Notes: a model not told the origin generated them from the sequence alone. DNA of 56,210 nucleotides from Rhodospirillaceae bacterium (GCA_018701215.1 JABIWH010000003.1:1-56210); one strand, 5' to 3'; positions 1 to 8,496 are shown, numbered from the stretch's first letter. Made by a program: numbers and translations.

Positions 1-339
1 AAGGGACTGTTGGGCCCCGTTGGTGATCAATACGTTATCGGCGGTCAGGCGGGTCAGGGGCGTTGAAAACCGTTCGCTGACCCAGGTTCGCAAAGGCAGA
101 TAACCTTCCGTCAATGAGTATTGCATGGCCTGGCGGGCGGCGTCGGGGCGTGCTTCGAGGTCTGTGTGGATCTGCTTCACGCGGTCCATGGGGAAGAGGT
201 CCGGATCCGGGATACCACCGGCGAACGACAGGATCGTCGGATCCGCGATGACCTTAAGCAGTTCGCGGATTTCGGAAGCCTTGATGGCGCCGGCATCGGC
301 AGTAAATCGTTTTTCCCAAGACATGTCGACGCGTTCCAT
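1..339 (-). CDS. PLP-dependent class I/II aminotransferase, N-terminal part (runs off the window)
   Basis: Translating the minus strand from an ATG at 339 gives 113 open codons to the window edge. The segment reads as the start of a fold-type I aminotransferase of the 2-aminoadipate/valine-pyruvate type: a short N-terminal arm, then SFAGGIPDPDLFP, then YSLTEGYLPLRTWV and LITNGAQQSL, which matches the cofactor-binding entry of this family. These enzymes move amino groups between amino acids and 2-oxo acids in the cytoplasm. The catalytic Lys lies outside the window, so activity cannot be judged. A second in-frame ATG at 324 (MSWEKRF) is an equally possible start; neither has a strong Shine-Dalgarno. 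A palindrome lies just upstream (351-373). Confidence 0.85.
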   Translation of the reverse strand, partial: MERVDMSWEKRFTADAGAIKASEIRELLKVIADPTILSFAGGIPDPDLFPMDRVKQIHTDLEARPDAARQAMQYSLTEGYLPLRTWVSERFSTPLTRLTADNVLITNGAQQSL

Positions 340-350
340 ACGGCAAATTA

Positions 351-373
351 ATAGGTAAGTAATATTGACCTAT
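351..373. promoter_or_regulatory. 23-bp imperfect palindrome, possible operator
   Basis: ATAGGT and ACCTAT form a perfect 6-bp inverted repeat separated by 11 bp, with three more symmetric pairs inside. It sits 12 bp upstream of the aminotransferase ATG (339) in an AT-rich stretch between two divergent genes. It has the size and symmetry of a dimeric regulator site, but no regulator gene lies beside it and the family is unknown. Confidence 0.4.
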
Positions 374-533
374 ATTTTATTGCGCGTCAAGGGGTGAATA
401 TGAAAGAAAATGACAAAGCTGGCTCGCATCTGGTTCTATCCGGTTCGAATTTTTCGCGCGTCAGACGCAGGCTTTGATAATATGCATGAAACCGGCGCAA
501 AACCGGCTACCCCCGTCACGAGGAAATCGCCTT

Positions 534-1349
534 ATGTCCGTTCTGCAACTAAATGCCCAGGAAGGGCTGTACTACGAGCTCGACCAGGCCAGCCGCGCCG
601 GTGCGCCGACTTTTGTTTTCGTCAACGCCATCACCGGCGATGCCGGCATGTGGCAGGCCGAGGTGGGCCCCGCGTTGCGAGCGGCGGGCTTTGGCACGCT
701 TTGTTATAATTTTCGCGGCCAGGCCAACAGCCCTTATGCTGACGGACTTGAATTGACTGAACAGATTATCGCCGGTGACCTGAAGTACCTGGTCGAAGCG
801 CTGAAGATTGACCGGCCCATATTGGTTGGGCTGTCCATTGGCGGTCTGTATGCCGCCAAGGCATATTTGGCTGGATTACAGGTCACGGGTCTGGTGTTGA
901 TCAATACCTTGCGCAAGATCGGCCCGCGCCTGGATTGGATGAACGCGGCAACCTTGCGTTTGATGCAGGTCGCGGGCCCGAACCTGATGCGTGATGTGAT
1001 GACGCCGCTGTTGTTCGGTCCAAAATTTCTCGAGGCGCATCGCCACGAATTCCTGGAAGAAAACACTTCGTACGACCCGTTGCCCGCCGATGGCGGCGCC
1101 ATTAACCTGATCACCTGGATGGGCAAGACGGATTGGCAGATTGACTATCGTCAGCTTGCCTGCCCGGTGTTGGTCATGATGGGTCCCAATGACCGCATCT
1201 TCTATGACGCGGCGATCGTCGATGAACTCTATGCCACTTTGCCCAATGCCCGTCGTCAGGATGTCGCCGAGGCCGGCCATATGCTGCCCGTGGAATGCCC
1301 GGACGCCTTTGTCGCGGCGGTCGCGGCGTTCGCCAATGATATGGGTTAG
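534..1349 (+). CDS. alpha/beta hydrolase (3-oxoadipate enol-lactonase-like fold)
   Basis: This 271-residue protein has the alpha/beta-hydrolase plan: an oxyanion segment after FVNAITGDAGMW, the nucleophile elbow GLSIGG (Ser about residue 102), a likely catalytic Asp in MGPNDRIF and His in EAGHMLPVE near the C-terminus. It resembles PcaD-type lactonases and bacterial esterases; the substrate is not evident. The start at 534 is chosen because AGGAAA lies eight bases upstream; a longer in-frame start at 474 has no such signal and lacks homology-like sequence. The NTF2-like gene follows after 5 bp, so the two are probably co-transcribed. Confidence 0.88.
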   Translation: MSVLQLNAQEGLYYELDQASRAGAPTFVFVNAITGDAGMWQAEVGPALRAAGFGTLCYNFRGQANSPYADGLELTEQIIAGDLKYLVEALKIDRPILVGLSIGGLYAAKAYLAGLQVTGLVLINTLRKIGPRLDWMNAATLRLMQVAGPNLMRDVMTPLLFGPKFLEAHRHEFLEENTSYDPLPADGGAINLITWMGKTDWQIDYRQLACPVLVMMGPNDRIFYDAAIVDELYATLPNARRQDVAEAGHMLPVECPDAFVAAVAAFANDMG

Positions 1350-1354
1350 GGAAT

Positions 1355-1834
1355 ATGTCTGATCACGAATTCAAGATGGCCGACGGTGCGGCGCAGCCGC
1401 TTGCCGATCATCTGGGTATCATGAACTGCCTGAACCAGTACTGCCATGTGGTGGACCGGGGTAGCGTCGACGAGATCGTGGCGCTGTTTGCCGAGGATGC
1501 GGTGTTGCTGACGCCATATCAAGGCAATGGCCGTTTCGAGGGGCGGGCGGCAATCCGCGCCTGGTACGAAAATTATGACCGCGAGGTCCGCGCCGCACGG
1601 CGCCATCGCCGCCATACGATTACCTCGCCATTCATAACTATCAATGGGGATGCGGCGACCGCCGTCTGCTATCTGGATTCATCCACCATCTTAATCGCCT
1701 CCAACGTCATCAATGTCAGCTCCGGCCGCTACGACGATAAACTGGTCAAGGTGAACGGCACCTGGCTGTTCAAGGAACGCATTATCAACATCAACCATGT
1801 GCATCGCATCGAAAGCTTCGATGAGCCATCCTGA
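1355..1834 (+). CDS. NTF2-like / SnoaL-like domain protein
   Basis: A 159-residue single-domain protein with the cone-shaped NTF2-like fold pattern: an N-terminal helix (LGIMNCLNQYCHVVDRG), then DEIVALFAEDAVLLTP, the GRAAIRAWY turn, and beta strands ending in a KVNGTWLFKERII strand. This large family includes steroid isomerases, polyketide cyclases, dehydratases and ring-hydroxylating dioxygenase small subunits, so the substrate cannot be assigned. It starts 5 bp after the alpha/beta hydrolase stop, with TAGGGA as ribosome site, which suggests a two-gene unit acting on the same compound. Confidence 0.85.
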   Translation: MSDHEFKMADGAAQPLADHLGIMNCLNQYCHVVDRGSVDEIVALFAEDAVLLTPYQGNGRFEGRAAIRAWYENYDREVRAARRHRRHTITSPFITINGDAATAVCYLDSSTILIASNVINVSSGRYDDKLVKVNGTWLFKERIININHVHRIESFDEPS

Positions 1835-1865
1835 CCGGCGCCTTTCAGCACAAAATCCCGCGCGC

Positions 1866-2543
1866 TTACTGCTTGGCGTCCTGTGCCAGCCAATCGCGCA
1901 GCGCCGGCAGGTCGGGTAGCACGGCCATACATTGCGCCATCAAATCCGTTTCGATGATCGCGATATCGGGGATGTGGACGACGTTCATTCCTGCCGCCAA
2001 GGCGGACAACAGGCCGGGTTTGGAATCTTCGACGGCCAGACAGCGGGCCGGCGCCGCCCCCAAACGCTTGGCGGCTTCCAGGTAGATGTCGGGACGTGGT
2101 TTTCCCCGCGCGACCTGATCACGGCTGACCACGTGACGAAAAAAATGATCGATATGGTTGTCGTTTAGCTTCACCGCTACCGAGGTGGTGGAGGATGTGG
2201 CGACGGCACAGGGCAGGCCCCGGTCTTGCAAATAGGTCAAGATCTCCACGGTACCTGGTTTCAGCGGATAGCCGTTCGCCAGGATCGGCTGCAGCGCGTC
2301 GCCAATGGCCTGGCGTAGCATCTCTATCGTGACCGGCGGTTTGAGCTCTCTTTGCAGCACTTTTTCAAGCTCGTCATAAGGCAACCCGACGATATCGGCG
2401 AACAGCGGCACGATTTCCGGACAGTTCTGCTCGTCCGCCACGATGCGCCAAGCTTGAAGGTAAAGCCGCTCGCTATCGATCAGGATGCCGTCCATGTCGA
2501 AGATAACGGCATCAATATCGGAGGCTATTGGCGCGGCTGTCAT
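1866..2543 (-). CDS. HAD-superfamily phosphatase / beta-phosphoglucomutase-like
   Basis: The 225-residue protein carries all HAD motifs: motif I FDMDGILIDSE with the nucleophile Asp and acid/base Asp, motif II VATSST, motif III Lys in ARGKPRPDIYLEA, and motif IV VEDSKPG. The helical cap between motifs I and II is the C1 type found in beta-phosphoglucomutase and small sugar-phosphate or phosphoglycolate phosphatases. The exact phosphate ester is unknown. The ATG at 2543 is chosen over an adjoining GTG at 2546. It follows the hypothetical gene by about 13 bp on the same strand. Confidence 0.88.
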   Translation of the reverse strand: MTAAPIASDIDAVIFDMDGILIDSERLYLQAWRIVADEQNCPEIVPLFADIVGLPYDELEKVLQRELKPPVTIEMLRQAIGDALQPILANGYPLKPGTVEILTYLQDRGLPCAVATSSTTSVAVKLNDNHIDHFFRHVVSRDQVARGKPRPDIYLEAAKRLGAAPARCLAVEDSKPGLLSALAAGMNVVHIPDIAIIETDLMAQCMAVLPDLPALRDWLAQDAKQ

Positions 2544-2556
2544 CACGGCGTGCTGC

Positions 2557-3057
2557 TCAGATGTCGGATATGTTGCACGTCAGATGCCAGCTAACCTGAC
2601 CTTTTTTCGACAGCTTGTCGTAGTTCAGACGCTTCTTCTTGGCGTGCCGGCGTAACAAGACATCGATCTGTTCCCGGGTTTCTTTATCCAGATCATCGGA
2701 ATCCAGGACGATGGTGGCGGGCAGGGTCTTTTTCCGCTTCGCCACCGGTTTGGCTCGCGCGCGCGCCGGCATTTTATCCCCGCCGCCGAAAACACCATCC
2801 CAGCCCGAACGATAATCATCGGTCGATACGGAGGAGAAATAGCTGATCGGCCGGCTTGGCGCCGACGATTTCCCGGAGCCGCCGCCAGATCCGCCCGCAG
2901 ATCCGTCCCCTGATCCGCCTTCTGACCCGGTGCTGCCGCTTTCGCTGCTAGAGGTGTCTGCCGCGGCGGTCGAAGTCTCGGATTTCGCCGCCTCGGATTT
3001 TGACGCCGTACTATCGGTCTTCTTGGTCTCTGATTTGGTCTTCGGTTTCGTTGCCAT
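2557..3057 (-). CDS. hypothetical protein with disordered Ser/Gly-rich N-terminus and basic C-terminus
   Basis: The first about 75 of 166 residues are low complexity: a Lys/Ser/Thr-rich opening followed by a Ser/Gly/Asp run, almost certainly unstructured. After residue 75 a more ordered part begins (SRPISYFSSVSTDDYRSGW), then a basic linker, and a charged helical C-terminus with DSDDLDKETREQIDVLL and RRHAKKKRLNYDKLS. No signal peptide or membrane segment is present. The C-terminal part might bind nucleic acid or a partner, but this is inference from charge only. AGGCAAAG precedes the ATG. It sits between the acyl-CoA dehydrogenase and the HAD gene, same strand. Confidence 0.75.
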   Translation of the reverse strand: MATKPKTKSETKKTDSTASKSEAAKSETSTAAADTSSSESGSTGSEGGSGDGSAGGSGGGSGKSSAPSRPISYFSSVSTDDYRSGWDGVFGGGDKMPARARAKPVAKRKKTLPATIVLDSDDLDKETREQIDVLLRRHAKKKRLNYDKLSKKGQVSWHLTCNISDI

Positions 3058-3106
3058 CTTTGCCTATATACCACTTGCTGAAATGCGAAGGCGGAACATA
3101 CAGCGC

Positions 3107-4249
3107 CTATAAACTCCGGCCAATGATTTCCTTCATGATCTCATTGGTGCCGGCATAGATGCGCTGAATACGCGCGTCGGCCCAGGCGCGGGCAATGGGG
3201 AATTCCCACATATAGCCATAGCCGCCATGCAGTTGCAGACAATCGTCGATCACCTTGCATTGCGTATCGGAGGTCCACCATTTCGCCATGGCCGCGGTTT
3301 CGGCATCCAGTTTGTCTTCCAGCATCAGGGCGATCAGCTTGTCGACAAAGGTCCGCGCCACGGTGGCCTGGGTCTTGGCCTCGGCCAATTTGAAACGGGT
3401 GTTTTGGAAATCATGGATCGGTTGGCCAAAGGCTTCCCGCTGTTTGGTGTAATCGATGGTCCATTCCACGGCCGCTTCGGTGTTGGCGACGGCCGAGATG
3501 GAAAGCTGCAGGCGCTCCCAGGCCAGCTCCTGCATCAGATAGACAAAGCCTTTGCCTTCCTCGCCCAGCAGATTGGTCATGGGCACGCGCACGTCGTCAA
3601 AGAACAATTCCGAGGTGTCCTGCGCCTTCAGGCCGATTTTCTCCAGGTTACGGCCCTTGCGGAAACCTTCGCGCTCGGCTTCGACCAGAACCAACGAGAT
3701 GCCCTTGGCGCCCGCGTCCGGATCCGTCTTGGCGACCACGATGACAACATCGGACATCTCGCCGTTGGTGATGAAGGTTTTGGAGCCGTTGATGACCAGC
3801 TCGTTACCGTCTTTCAACGCGGTGGTGCGCACCCCTTGCAGGTCGCTGCCGGTGCCGGGTTCGGTCATGGCGATGGCGCCGATCATCTCGCCCTTGGCCA
3901 TTTTGGGTAGGAATTTCCGCTTTTGCTCTTCCGAGCCGTAGCGGTTTATGTACGGCGCCACGATTTCTGAATGCAGCCCGAAACCAGGACCCGTGGCGCC
4001 GGCGCGGGCGAGTTCCTCGAGCAGAATAACGCTATAGGTCCGTTCGACCCCGCCGCCGCCATATTCCTCGGGCATGGACGCGCACAGCAGGCCCAACTCG
4101 CCGGCCTTGAGCCAGGCGTCGCGGCTGATTTTGCCGTCTTTCTCCCATTGCGCATGGAAAGGCGCGATTTCTTCTTCGACAAAACGGCGCACCGTATCGC
4201 GGAAGATCTCATGGTCGGAATCAAACAGGGTTCTCTCTATAGCGGTCAT
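3107..4249 (-). CDS. acyl-CoA dehydrogenase, long-chain (LCAD)-type
   Basis: A 380-residue flavoprotein that would oxidise acyl-CoA to trans-2-enoyl-CoA and pass electrons to ETF. It shows the FAD-binding signature AMTEPGTGSDLQGVRTTA and the C-terminal segment QLHGGYGYMWEFPIARAWAD. At the place where medium-chain enzymes carry the catalytic Glu (YEGT) it has YAGT; the base is instead expected in helix G, at ELAWERLQLS, as in mammalian LCAD and isovaleryl-CoA dehydrogenase. So the missing Glu is a subfamily trait and not a defect. It lies 22 bp downstream of fadH and forms an operon with it under the MerR regulator. Confidence 0.93.
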   Translation of the reverse strand: MTAIERTLFDSDHEIFRDTVRRFVEEEIAPFHAQWEKDGKISRDAWLKAGELGLLCASMPEEYGGGGVERTYSVILLEELARAGATGPGFGLHSEIVAPYINRYGSEEQKRKFLPKMAKGEMIGAIAMTEPGTGSDLQGVRTTALKDGNELVINGSKTFITNGEMSDVVIVVAKTDPDAGAKGISLVLVEAEREGFRKGRNLEKIGLKAQDTSELFFDDVRVPMTNLLGEEGKGFVYLMQELAWERLQLSISAVANTEAAVEWTIDYTKQREAFGQPIHDFQNTRFKLAEAKTQATVARTFVDKLIALMLEDKLDAETAAMAKWWTSDTQCKVIDDCLQLHGGYGYMWEFPIARAWADARIQRIYAGTNEIMKEIIGRSL

Positions 4250-4271
4250 TACCTTCTCCTAACTGATTATT

Positions 4272-6299
4272 CTACGCGGCGGCCAGACGCATGCCTTGTT
4301 CAATGGCGCGCAGCGCATCCAACTCGCCGGCCTGGTCGGCGCCGCCGATCAGATGCACGGTCATGCCGGCGGCTTTCAGGTCGTCGTACAGATCGCGTCG
4401 TTCTTCCTGTCCGGCGCAGACCACGATGTTATCCACGGCGATGCGCCGCTCTTCTTCATCAACGGTGATGTGCAGACCGTCGTCATCAATCTTGCGATAA
4501 GTGACGCCGCCGATCATCTCGACACCCTTCATTTGCAGGCCGGCGCGAATGGCCCAGCCCGTGGTCATGCCCAGGCCGCGGCCCAGGGACTGTGCCTTGC
4601 GTTGCAACAGGGTAATCGCGCGGGGTGATTGCATGGAGGGACCTTCAGGCATCAGGCCGCCGTCATGGTTGGGGTCGCGGTCGATGCCCCATTCCCTGAG
4701 CCAACGGTCGATATCGGGCTTGGCCGGATCGCCTGCACCGTCCGCGTGGCTAAGCAATTCAGCGACATCGAAACCGATGCCGCCCGCGCCGATGATGGCG
4801 ACACGATCACCCACCGCCGCACCGTTCTGCAGGACATCGATGTAAGACAGCACCATCGGGTGATCGATGCCGGGCAGATCCAGGGCGCGGGGGGTGACAC
4901 CGGTCGCCAGAATAACCTCGTCATAGCCGCCTGCTTGCAGCTCGGCGGCGGTGGCGCGGTGGTTCAGCTTCAGATTTATGCCCAGGCGCTCGACCTGGGC
5001 GCCCCAATAGCGGATGGTCTCGCCATAGTCTTCCTTGCCCGGAATGGCCATGGCCATGTTGAACTGGCCGCCAATCCGGTCGCTTGCCTCGTGGATGGTG
5101 ACCTCATGGCCGCATTGGGCAGCCGTGATGGCGTAGGAGAGACCGCCCGGGCCGGCACCCACGACGGCAATTTTCCGAGCCGATGGGGCGGCCGTGATCT
5201 CCAGCTCGGTTTCGTAGCAGGCCCGGGGGTTGACCAGGCAGGTGCAGACCTTGCCTTTGAAAATATAGTCCAGACAGCCCTGGTTGCAGCCGATACAGGT
5301 GTTGATTTCGTGTGCCTTGCCGGCCTGGGCCTTGGCCACCAGATCGGCATCGGCCAGAAACGGCCGCGCCATGGAGACCATGTCCGCGTCCCCCGCCGCG
5401 ATCAGGGTCTCGGCCTGGTCCGGGTTGTTGATCCGGTTCGAGGCAATAATCGGTATGCCGACCCGGCCCATCAGCCGGGCCGTGGCCCAGGTAAAGGCGC
5501 CGCGCGGTACCGAATGCATGATTGTCGGCACCAATGCTTCATGCCAACCAATGCCGGAATTGAACATGGTCGCCCCGGCCTCTTCCAGGGCCTGGGCCAG
5601 GGTCACCGTTTCCTCCCACGAGAGGCCGCCTTCAACCAGATCAAGCACGGAGAGGCGATAGAGCAGAATAAAATCATCACCACAGACTTCACGGGTCCGG
5701 CGCATCACTTCGATGGGAAAGCGGATGCGGTTTTCAAAGCTGCCGCCCCAATCGTCCTCGCGCTGATTGGTCCGGGTAGAGATGAACTGGGTGATCAGAT
5801 AGCCTTCCGAGCCCATGATTTCGACCCCGTCATAACCGGCCTCCCGGGCTTGTTGGGCGCACGTGGCGTAGTCTTCGATGGTTTGCAGGATCTCGTCATG
5901 TTCCAGGGCGCGCGGCACCTGGGGGTTGATGCGCGAGGCGATGGGTGACGGCGCGACGGCGTCGGGTTGGCGGGAATAGCGGCCGGCGTGCAGCACCTGC
6001 ATCAGGATTTTGCCATCGGCCTGATGCACCGCATCCGTGATCAAACGATGCCCGGCGCTGCTGTCTTCCGGGGCGGTCGCGGTCATGCCCAAGCCACCGG
6101 CTGCGTTCGGTGCGAAGCCGCCCGTCACGATCAAGCCGGCCTGGCCGGCGGCGCGGTCGCCAAAGAAGCGCGCCATGCGGCGAAAGCCGTCGGGATGTTC
6201 TTCCAGCCCCGTATGCATGGAGCCCATCATCACCCGGTTCCGCAAGGTGGTGAAGCCAAGGTCGAGCGGCGCAAAAAGGCGGGGGTAGGGGGCTGTCAT
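4272..6299 (-). CDS. fadH: 2,4-dienoyl-CoA reductase (NADPH), FadH-type
   Basis: The 675-residue protein has an N-terminal FMN-binding TIM barrel of the old yellow enzyme family, a 4Fe-4S centre (Cys335, 338, 342, 354) and a C-terminal FAD/NADPH domain (GAGPGG at about 381, a second Rossmann motif IIGAGGIGFDVAELL). Tyr167 (GSEGYLITQF) and His253 (GIGWHEALVPT) match the active-site Tyr166 and His252 of E. coli FadH. It removes double bonds at even positions during beta-oxidation of unsaturated fatty acyl-CoA. ATG at 6299 is preceded by TTGGAG; an upstream in-frame start at 6338 lacks this. It sits between merR and an acyl-CoA dehydrogenase on one strand. Confidence 0.93.
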   Translation of the reverse strand: MTAPYPRLFAPLDLGFTTLRNRVMMGSMHTGLEEHPDGFRRMARFFGDRAAGQAGLIVTGGFAPNAAGGLGMTATAPEDSSAGHRLITDAVHQADGKILMQVLHAGRYSRQPDAVAPSPIASRINPQVPRALEHDEILQTIEDYATCAQQAREAGYDGVEIMGSEGYLITQFISTRTNQREDDWGGSFENRIRFPIEVMRRTREVCGDDFILLYRLSVLDLVEGGLSWEETVTLAQALEEAGATMFNSGIGWHEALVPTIMHSVPRGAFTWATARLMGRVGIPIIASNRINNPDQAETLIAAGDADMVSMARPFLADADLVAKAQAGKAHEINTCIGCNQGCLDYIFKGKVCTCLVNPRACYETELEITAAPSARKIAVVGAGPGGLSYAITAAQCGHEVTIHEASDRIGGQFNMAMAIPGKEDYGETIRYWGAQVERLGINLKLNHRATAAELQAGGYDEVILATGVTPRALDLPGIDHPMVLSYIDVLQNGAAVGDRVAIIGAGGIGFDVAELLSHADGAGDPAKPDIDRWLREWGIDRDPNHDGGLMPEGPSMQSPRAITLLQRKAQSLGRGLGMTTGWAIRAGLQMKGVEMIGGVTYRKIDDDGLHITVDEEERRIAVDNIVVCAGQEERRDLYDDLKAAGMTVHLIGGADQAGELDALRAIEQGMRLAAA

Positions 6300-6403
6300 G
6301 TTCGTTCGCTCCAATACTACGTTTGCTTTGATTTTCACGATGGATGGTTAATGTTGTTGTTTTCCGGCTTTCGGCGGTCAGGCTGCCTATCTCGCCCACG
6401 GGC

Positions 6404-6817
6404 CTAGGTGGCGGTTTGCTTCTCCAGGAACTGGCTGATCTGGTTGCAGTTATGGTGCAATTCGTCGATCACCTCGTCGATATCCCGGCGTTGCTGTTGC
6501 AGTACCGCAAGGCGGTCTCGGCTCTTTTCCAGGGTCAGCTTCAGCTGCTCCCGGCCCTCATCATTGGGGTTGTAGAGGTCCAGCATTTCGCTGATATCCG
6601 AGAGCGAGAAGCCCACGCGCTTGCCGCGCAAAATCAATTGCAAGCGGCCGCGATCGCGGCGGCCGTAAACGCGGTTCTGGCCATTGCGCTCGGGCTGCAG
6701 CAATTTCTTGTCTTCATAAAAGCGGATAGCGCGCGCCGTGATGCCGAATTCGGCGGCGAGTTGGCTGATTGTATAGGTCGCTTCAGCGGTGGGTTCCGCA
6801 TTGTTTGAACCCGGCAT
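6404..6817 (-). CDS. MerR-family transcriptional regulator (LiuR-like)
   Basis: A 137-residue regulator: an N-terminal winged helix (YTISQLAAEFGITARAIRFYEDKKLL, the MerR HTH), the GRRDRGRLQLILRGKRVGFSL wing region, and a coiled-coil dimerisation helix to the end. There are no metal-binding cysteines at the C-terminus beyond one isolated His/Cys-poor tail, unlike metal sensors. The length and sequence fit the LiuR/PsrA-neighbour group that controls branched-chain or fatty acyl-CoA breakdown. fadH follows 105 bp downstream on the same strand. Its own promoter region holds paired ACGT palindromes, which suggests autoregulation. Confidence 0.9.
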   Translation of the reverse strand: MPGSNNAEPTAEATYTISQLAAEFGITARAIRFYEDKKLLQPERNGQNRVYGRRDRGRLQLILRGKRVGFSLSDISEMLDLYNPNDEGREQLKLTLEKSRDRLAVLQQQRRDIDEVIDELHHNCNQISQFLEKQTAT

Positions 6818-6865
6818 TGTCCCCGCCTCTTGTAGTGGCTGTCTGAACTGTTCGGAATGGCGCTC

Positions 6866-6894
6866 ACAGTACTTTACGTTGACGTAAACGTCAA
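6866..6894 (-). promoter_or_regulatory. merR promoter
   Basis: Read on the minus strand there is a perfect -35 TTGACG (6894-6889), a 17-bp spacer and a -10 TACTGT (6871-6866), placing the start of transcription near 6859, about 40 bases upstream of the merR ATG at 6817. The operator palindromes fill the spacer, the usual MerR position. Confidence 0.65.
6873..6894. promoter_or_regulatory. double overlapping palindromic operator for MerR/LiuR-type regulator
   Basis: Two perfect 16-bp inverted repeats overlap by 10 bp: TTTACGT-TG-ACGTAAA (6873-6888) and TTGACGT-AA-ACGTCAA (6879-6894), so ACGT occurs three times at 6-bp spacing. The sequence agrees with the TTGACGT/ACGTCAA-type sites known for LiuR regulators of acyl-CoA degradation. 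Location between divergent genes means it could control both merR-fadH-acd and the outer-membrane protein at 7093. Confidence 0.75.
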
Positions 6895-7025
6895 TTTCGC
6901 CCGCATCTCACCGTACCGTCCACCCTATTGATAATTTTGCCGTCCCTGCCGGCCTCAATTTGGCCAATCTTTCCAAAACCTGAGAAAACCCTACCAAATC
7001 ATTAAAAAATATGATGAAAAATTGC

Positions 7026-7053
7026 TTGCGATACCGGCCTTTTCCGCTAGGAT
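7026..7053 (+). promoter_or_regulatory. possible sigma-70 promoter for the TPR/beta-barrel gene
   Basis: TTGCGA (7026-7031) and TAGGAT (7048-7053) are 16 bp apart and lie 40 bp before the ATG at 7093. The match is moderate; no other candidate in the interval is better. Confidence 0.35.
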
Positions 7054-7092
7054 TTTGGTGTTATGTGGGTTTAGTGCATAATCAGGAGGGGT

Positions 7093-8457
7093 ATGTTGCG
7101 AGAGGGCGGAATACTACGAACGGCAATGGCGTTTGGCTTGGCGGCGGTGCTTTGGCTATCGGCGGGCGTGGCGACGCGTGCCTACGCCGCCTCTAGTTTG
7201 GAGCAGCAGTTCGATCAAGCCTTCCAGCACATGTTGCAGGATCCGGCCAATCTGGACAAATCATTCAAGTACGCGGAACTGGGCATCGAAATAGGCGATT
7301 ACGAGGCCGCGATCAGCGCGCTTGAACGGATGTTGCTGTACAATCCGGATCTGCCGCGGGTGCGCCTGGAATTGGGTGTTTTATATTTTCGTTTGGGTTC
7401 CTACACCATTGCCCGCGCTTACCTGACCCGTGCCGTGGAAGGTGCCAATGTTCCCGATGACGTGCGCGCCCGCGTTGCCGTTTTTCTTGATGAAATCGAT
7501 AACCGGCTCTCCAAACACCGCTTTTCCGGCTCGGTCTATAGCGGCATGCGCTATCAGACCAATGCCAACGCCGGCCCGGAAAGGGCGGCGATCCGCCTGC
7601 TTGATACGGAAGGCGTTCTGGATGGCGAGTTCACCGCGAAGGTTGACTGGAATGCATTCGTCTCATCGAATTTCCGCCACGTCTATGATCCGCAATCCCA
7701 TAGCGGCGATGTCCTGGAAACGGACCTGCTGGTCTATATCTCGCAGCAGTCGAACCAGCATCAACTGGATTTGGTTTTCAGCGAAATCAGCATGGGCCCG
7801 CGCGGCCAGTTCCTGCGCGAATTTATCGAGAACGCCTCGTGGCGGCCGCATATCGTGGCTTCGATCGTGATCCTTGATGATTCACCCTACTACGAGACCT
7901 ATGGCGCCGGCGTGGATATCGACAAGCAGTTCACGGCGAAAACCAACGGCTCCGTGTCCGCTTCGTATGTGCAAAAAACATACCGCGCCGATGCCGGTCG
8001 CACCACGGCGCGGTTGCAAAATGGCGCCGAGGCCGATTTAGAGGGCAATGTTGGTTATCGGGTGAACGACAAGGTCATGCTGACATCGAACGCCGGCGTT
8101 GCCAACCTGGATACCGATATCTCGCTTTACAGCAATACTGAATTCACATTTGGCCTCGGCGCGATCGTAACCCACGATCCGCCAAAGTATTTCGATAAAT
8201 TGCTGGTGACCGGCCCCTGGACGACATCATTGTCCGGGACCGCGATTTATAGCCGCTACCATGCGCCCGATTCCTCGATCGATACATTCGTCAAGCGCAA
8301 GGACCATGAATACCGCGCGACCCTGTTGACCTCCATACCCATCAATAAATCCTGGTCGGTGACGGCAACGTTGGCGCGCACCTCGGTCAATTCAAATTTC
8401 CTGAACTACAGCTACAACAATTCGGCTGCTTCCGTCGGCGCATCCGTTCGGTTTTAG
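7093..8457 (+). CDS. outer-membrane protein with N-terminal TPR and C-terminal beta-barrel (Slam-like architecture)
   Basis: The 454-residue product begins with a cleavable signal peptide (hydrophobic MAFGLAAVLWLSAGVATRAYA, cut after AYA near residue 32). Residues about 35-145 form helical TPR-like repeats (SFKYAELGIEIGDYEAAIS, RVRLELGVLYFRLGSYTIAR). From about 155 on the sequence alternates polar and hydrophobic residues in strands and ends VGASVRF, a typical barrel C-terminus recognised by BamA. TPR plus about 14-strand barrel is the layout of surface lipoprotein assembly modifiers (Slam, PF04575-like), which move proteins to the cell surface. Assignment is architectural; no Slam substrate gene is adjacent. 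AGGAGG lies just before the ATG. Confidence 0.75.
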   Translation: MLREGGILRTAMAFGLAAVLWLSAGVATRAYAASSLEQQFDQAFQHMLQDPANLDKSFKYAELGIEIGDYEAAISALERMLLYNPDLPRVRLELGVLYFRLGSYTIARAYLTRAVEGANVPDDVRARVAVFLDEIDNRLSKHRFSGSVYSGMRYQTNANAGPERAAIRLLDTEGVLDGEFTAKVDWNAFVSSNFRHVYDPQSHSGDVLETDLLVYISQQSNQHQLDLVFSEISMGPRGQFLREFIENASWRPHIVASIVILDDSPYYETYGAGVDIDKQFTAKTNGSVSASYVQKTYRADAGRTTARLQNGAEADLEGNVGYRVNDKVMLTSNAGVANLDTDISLYSNTEFTFGLGAIVTHDPPKYFDKLLVTGPWTTSLSGTAIYSRYHAPDSSIDTFVKRKDHEYRATLLTSIPINKSWSVTATLARTSVNSNFLNYSYNNSAASVGASVRF

Positions 8458-8496
8458 AGCGCTACCAGGCAATTCCGTTTTGCTTTGCGGTGCCCT

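Noticed and set aside
430..460. GGTTCGAATTTTT, resembling a tRNA T-loop
   Set aside because: No acceptor, D or anticodon stem can be formed around it.
4629..5948. A long plus-strand open frame of 439 codons opposite fadH
   Set aside because: It lies fully antisense to a protein with conserved active-site residues and has low-complexity composition from GC-rich codon mirroring.
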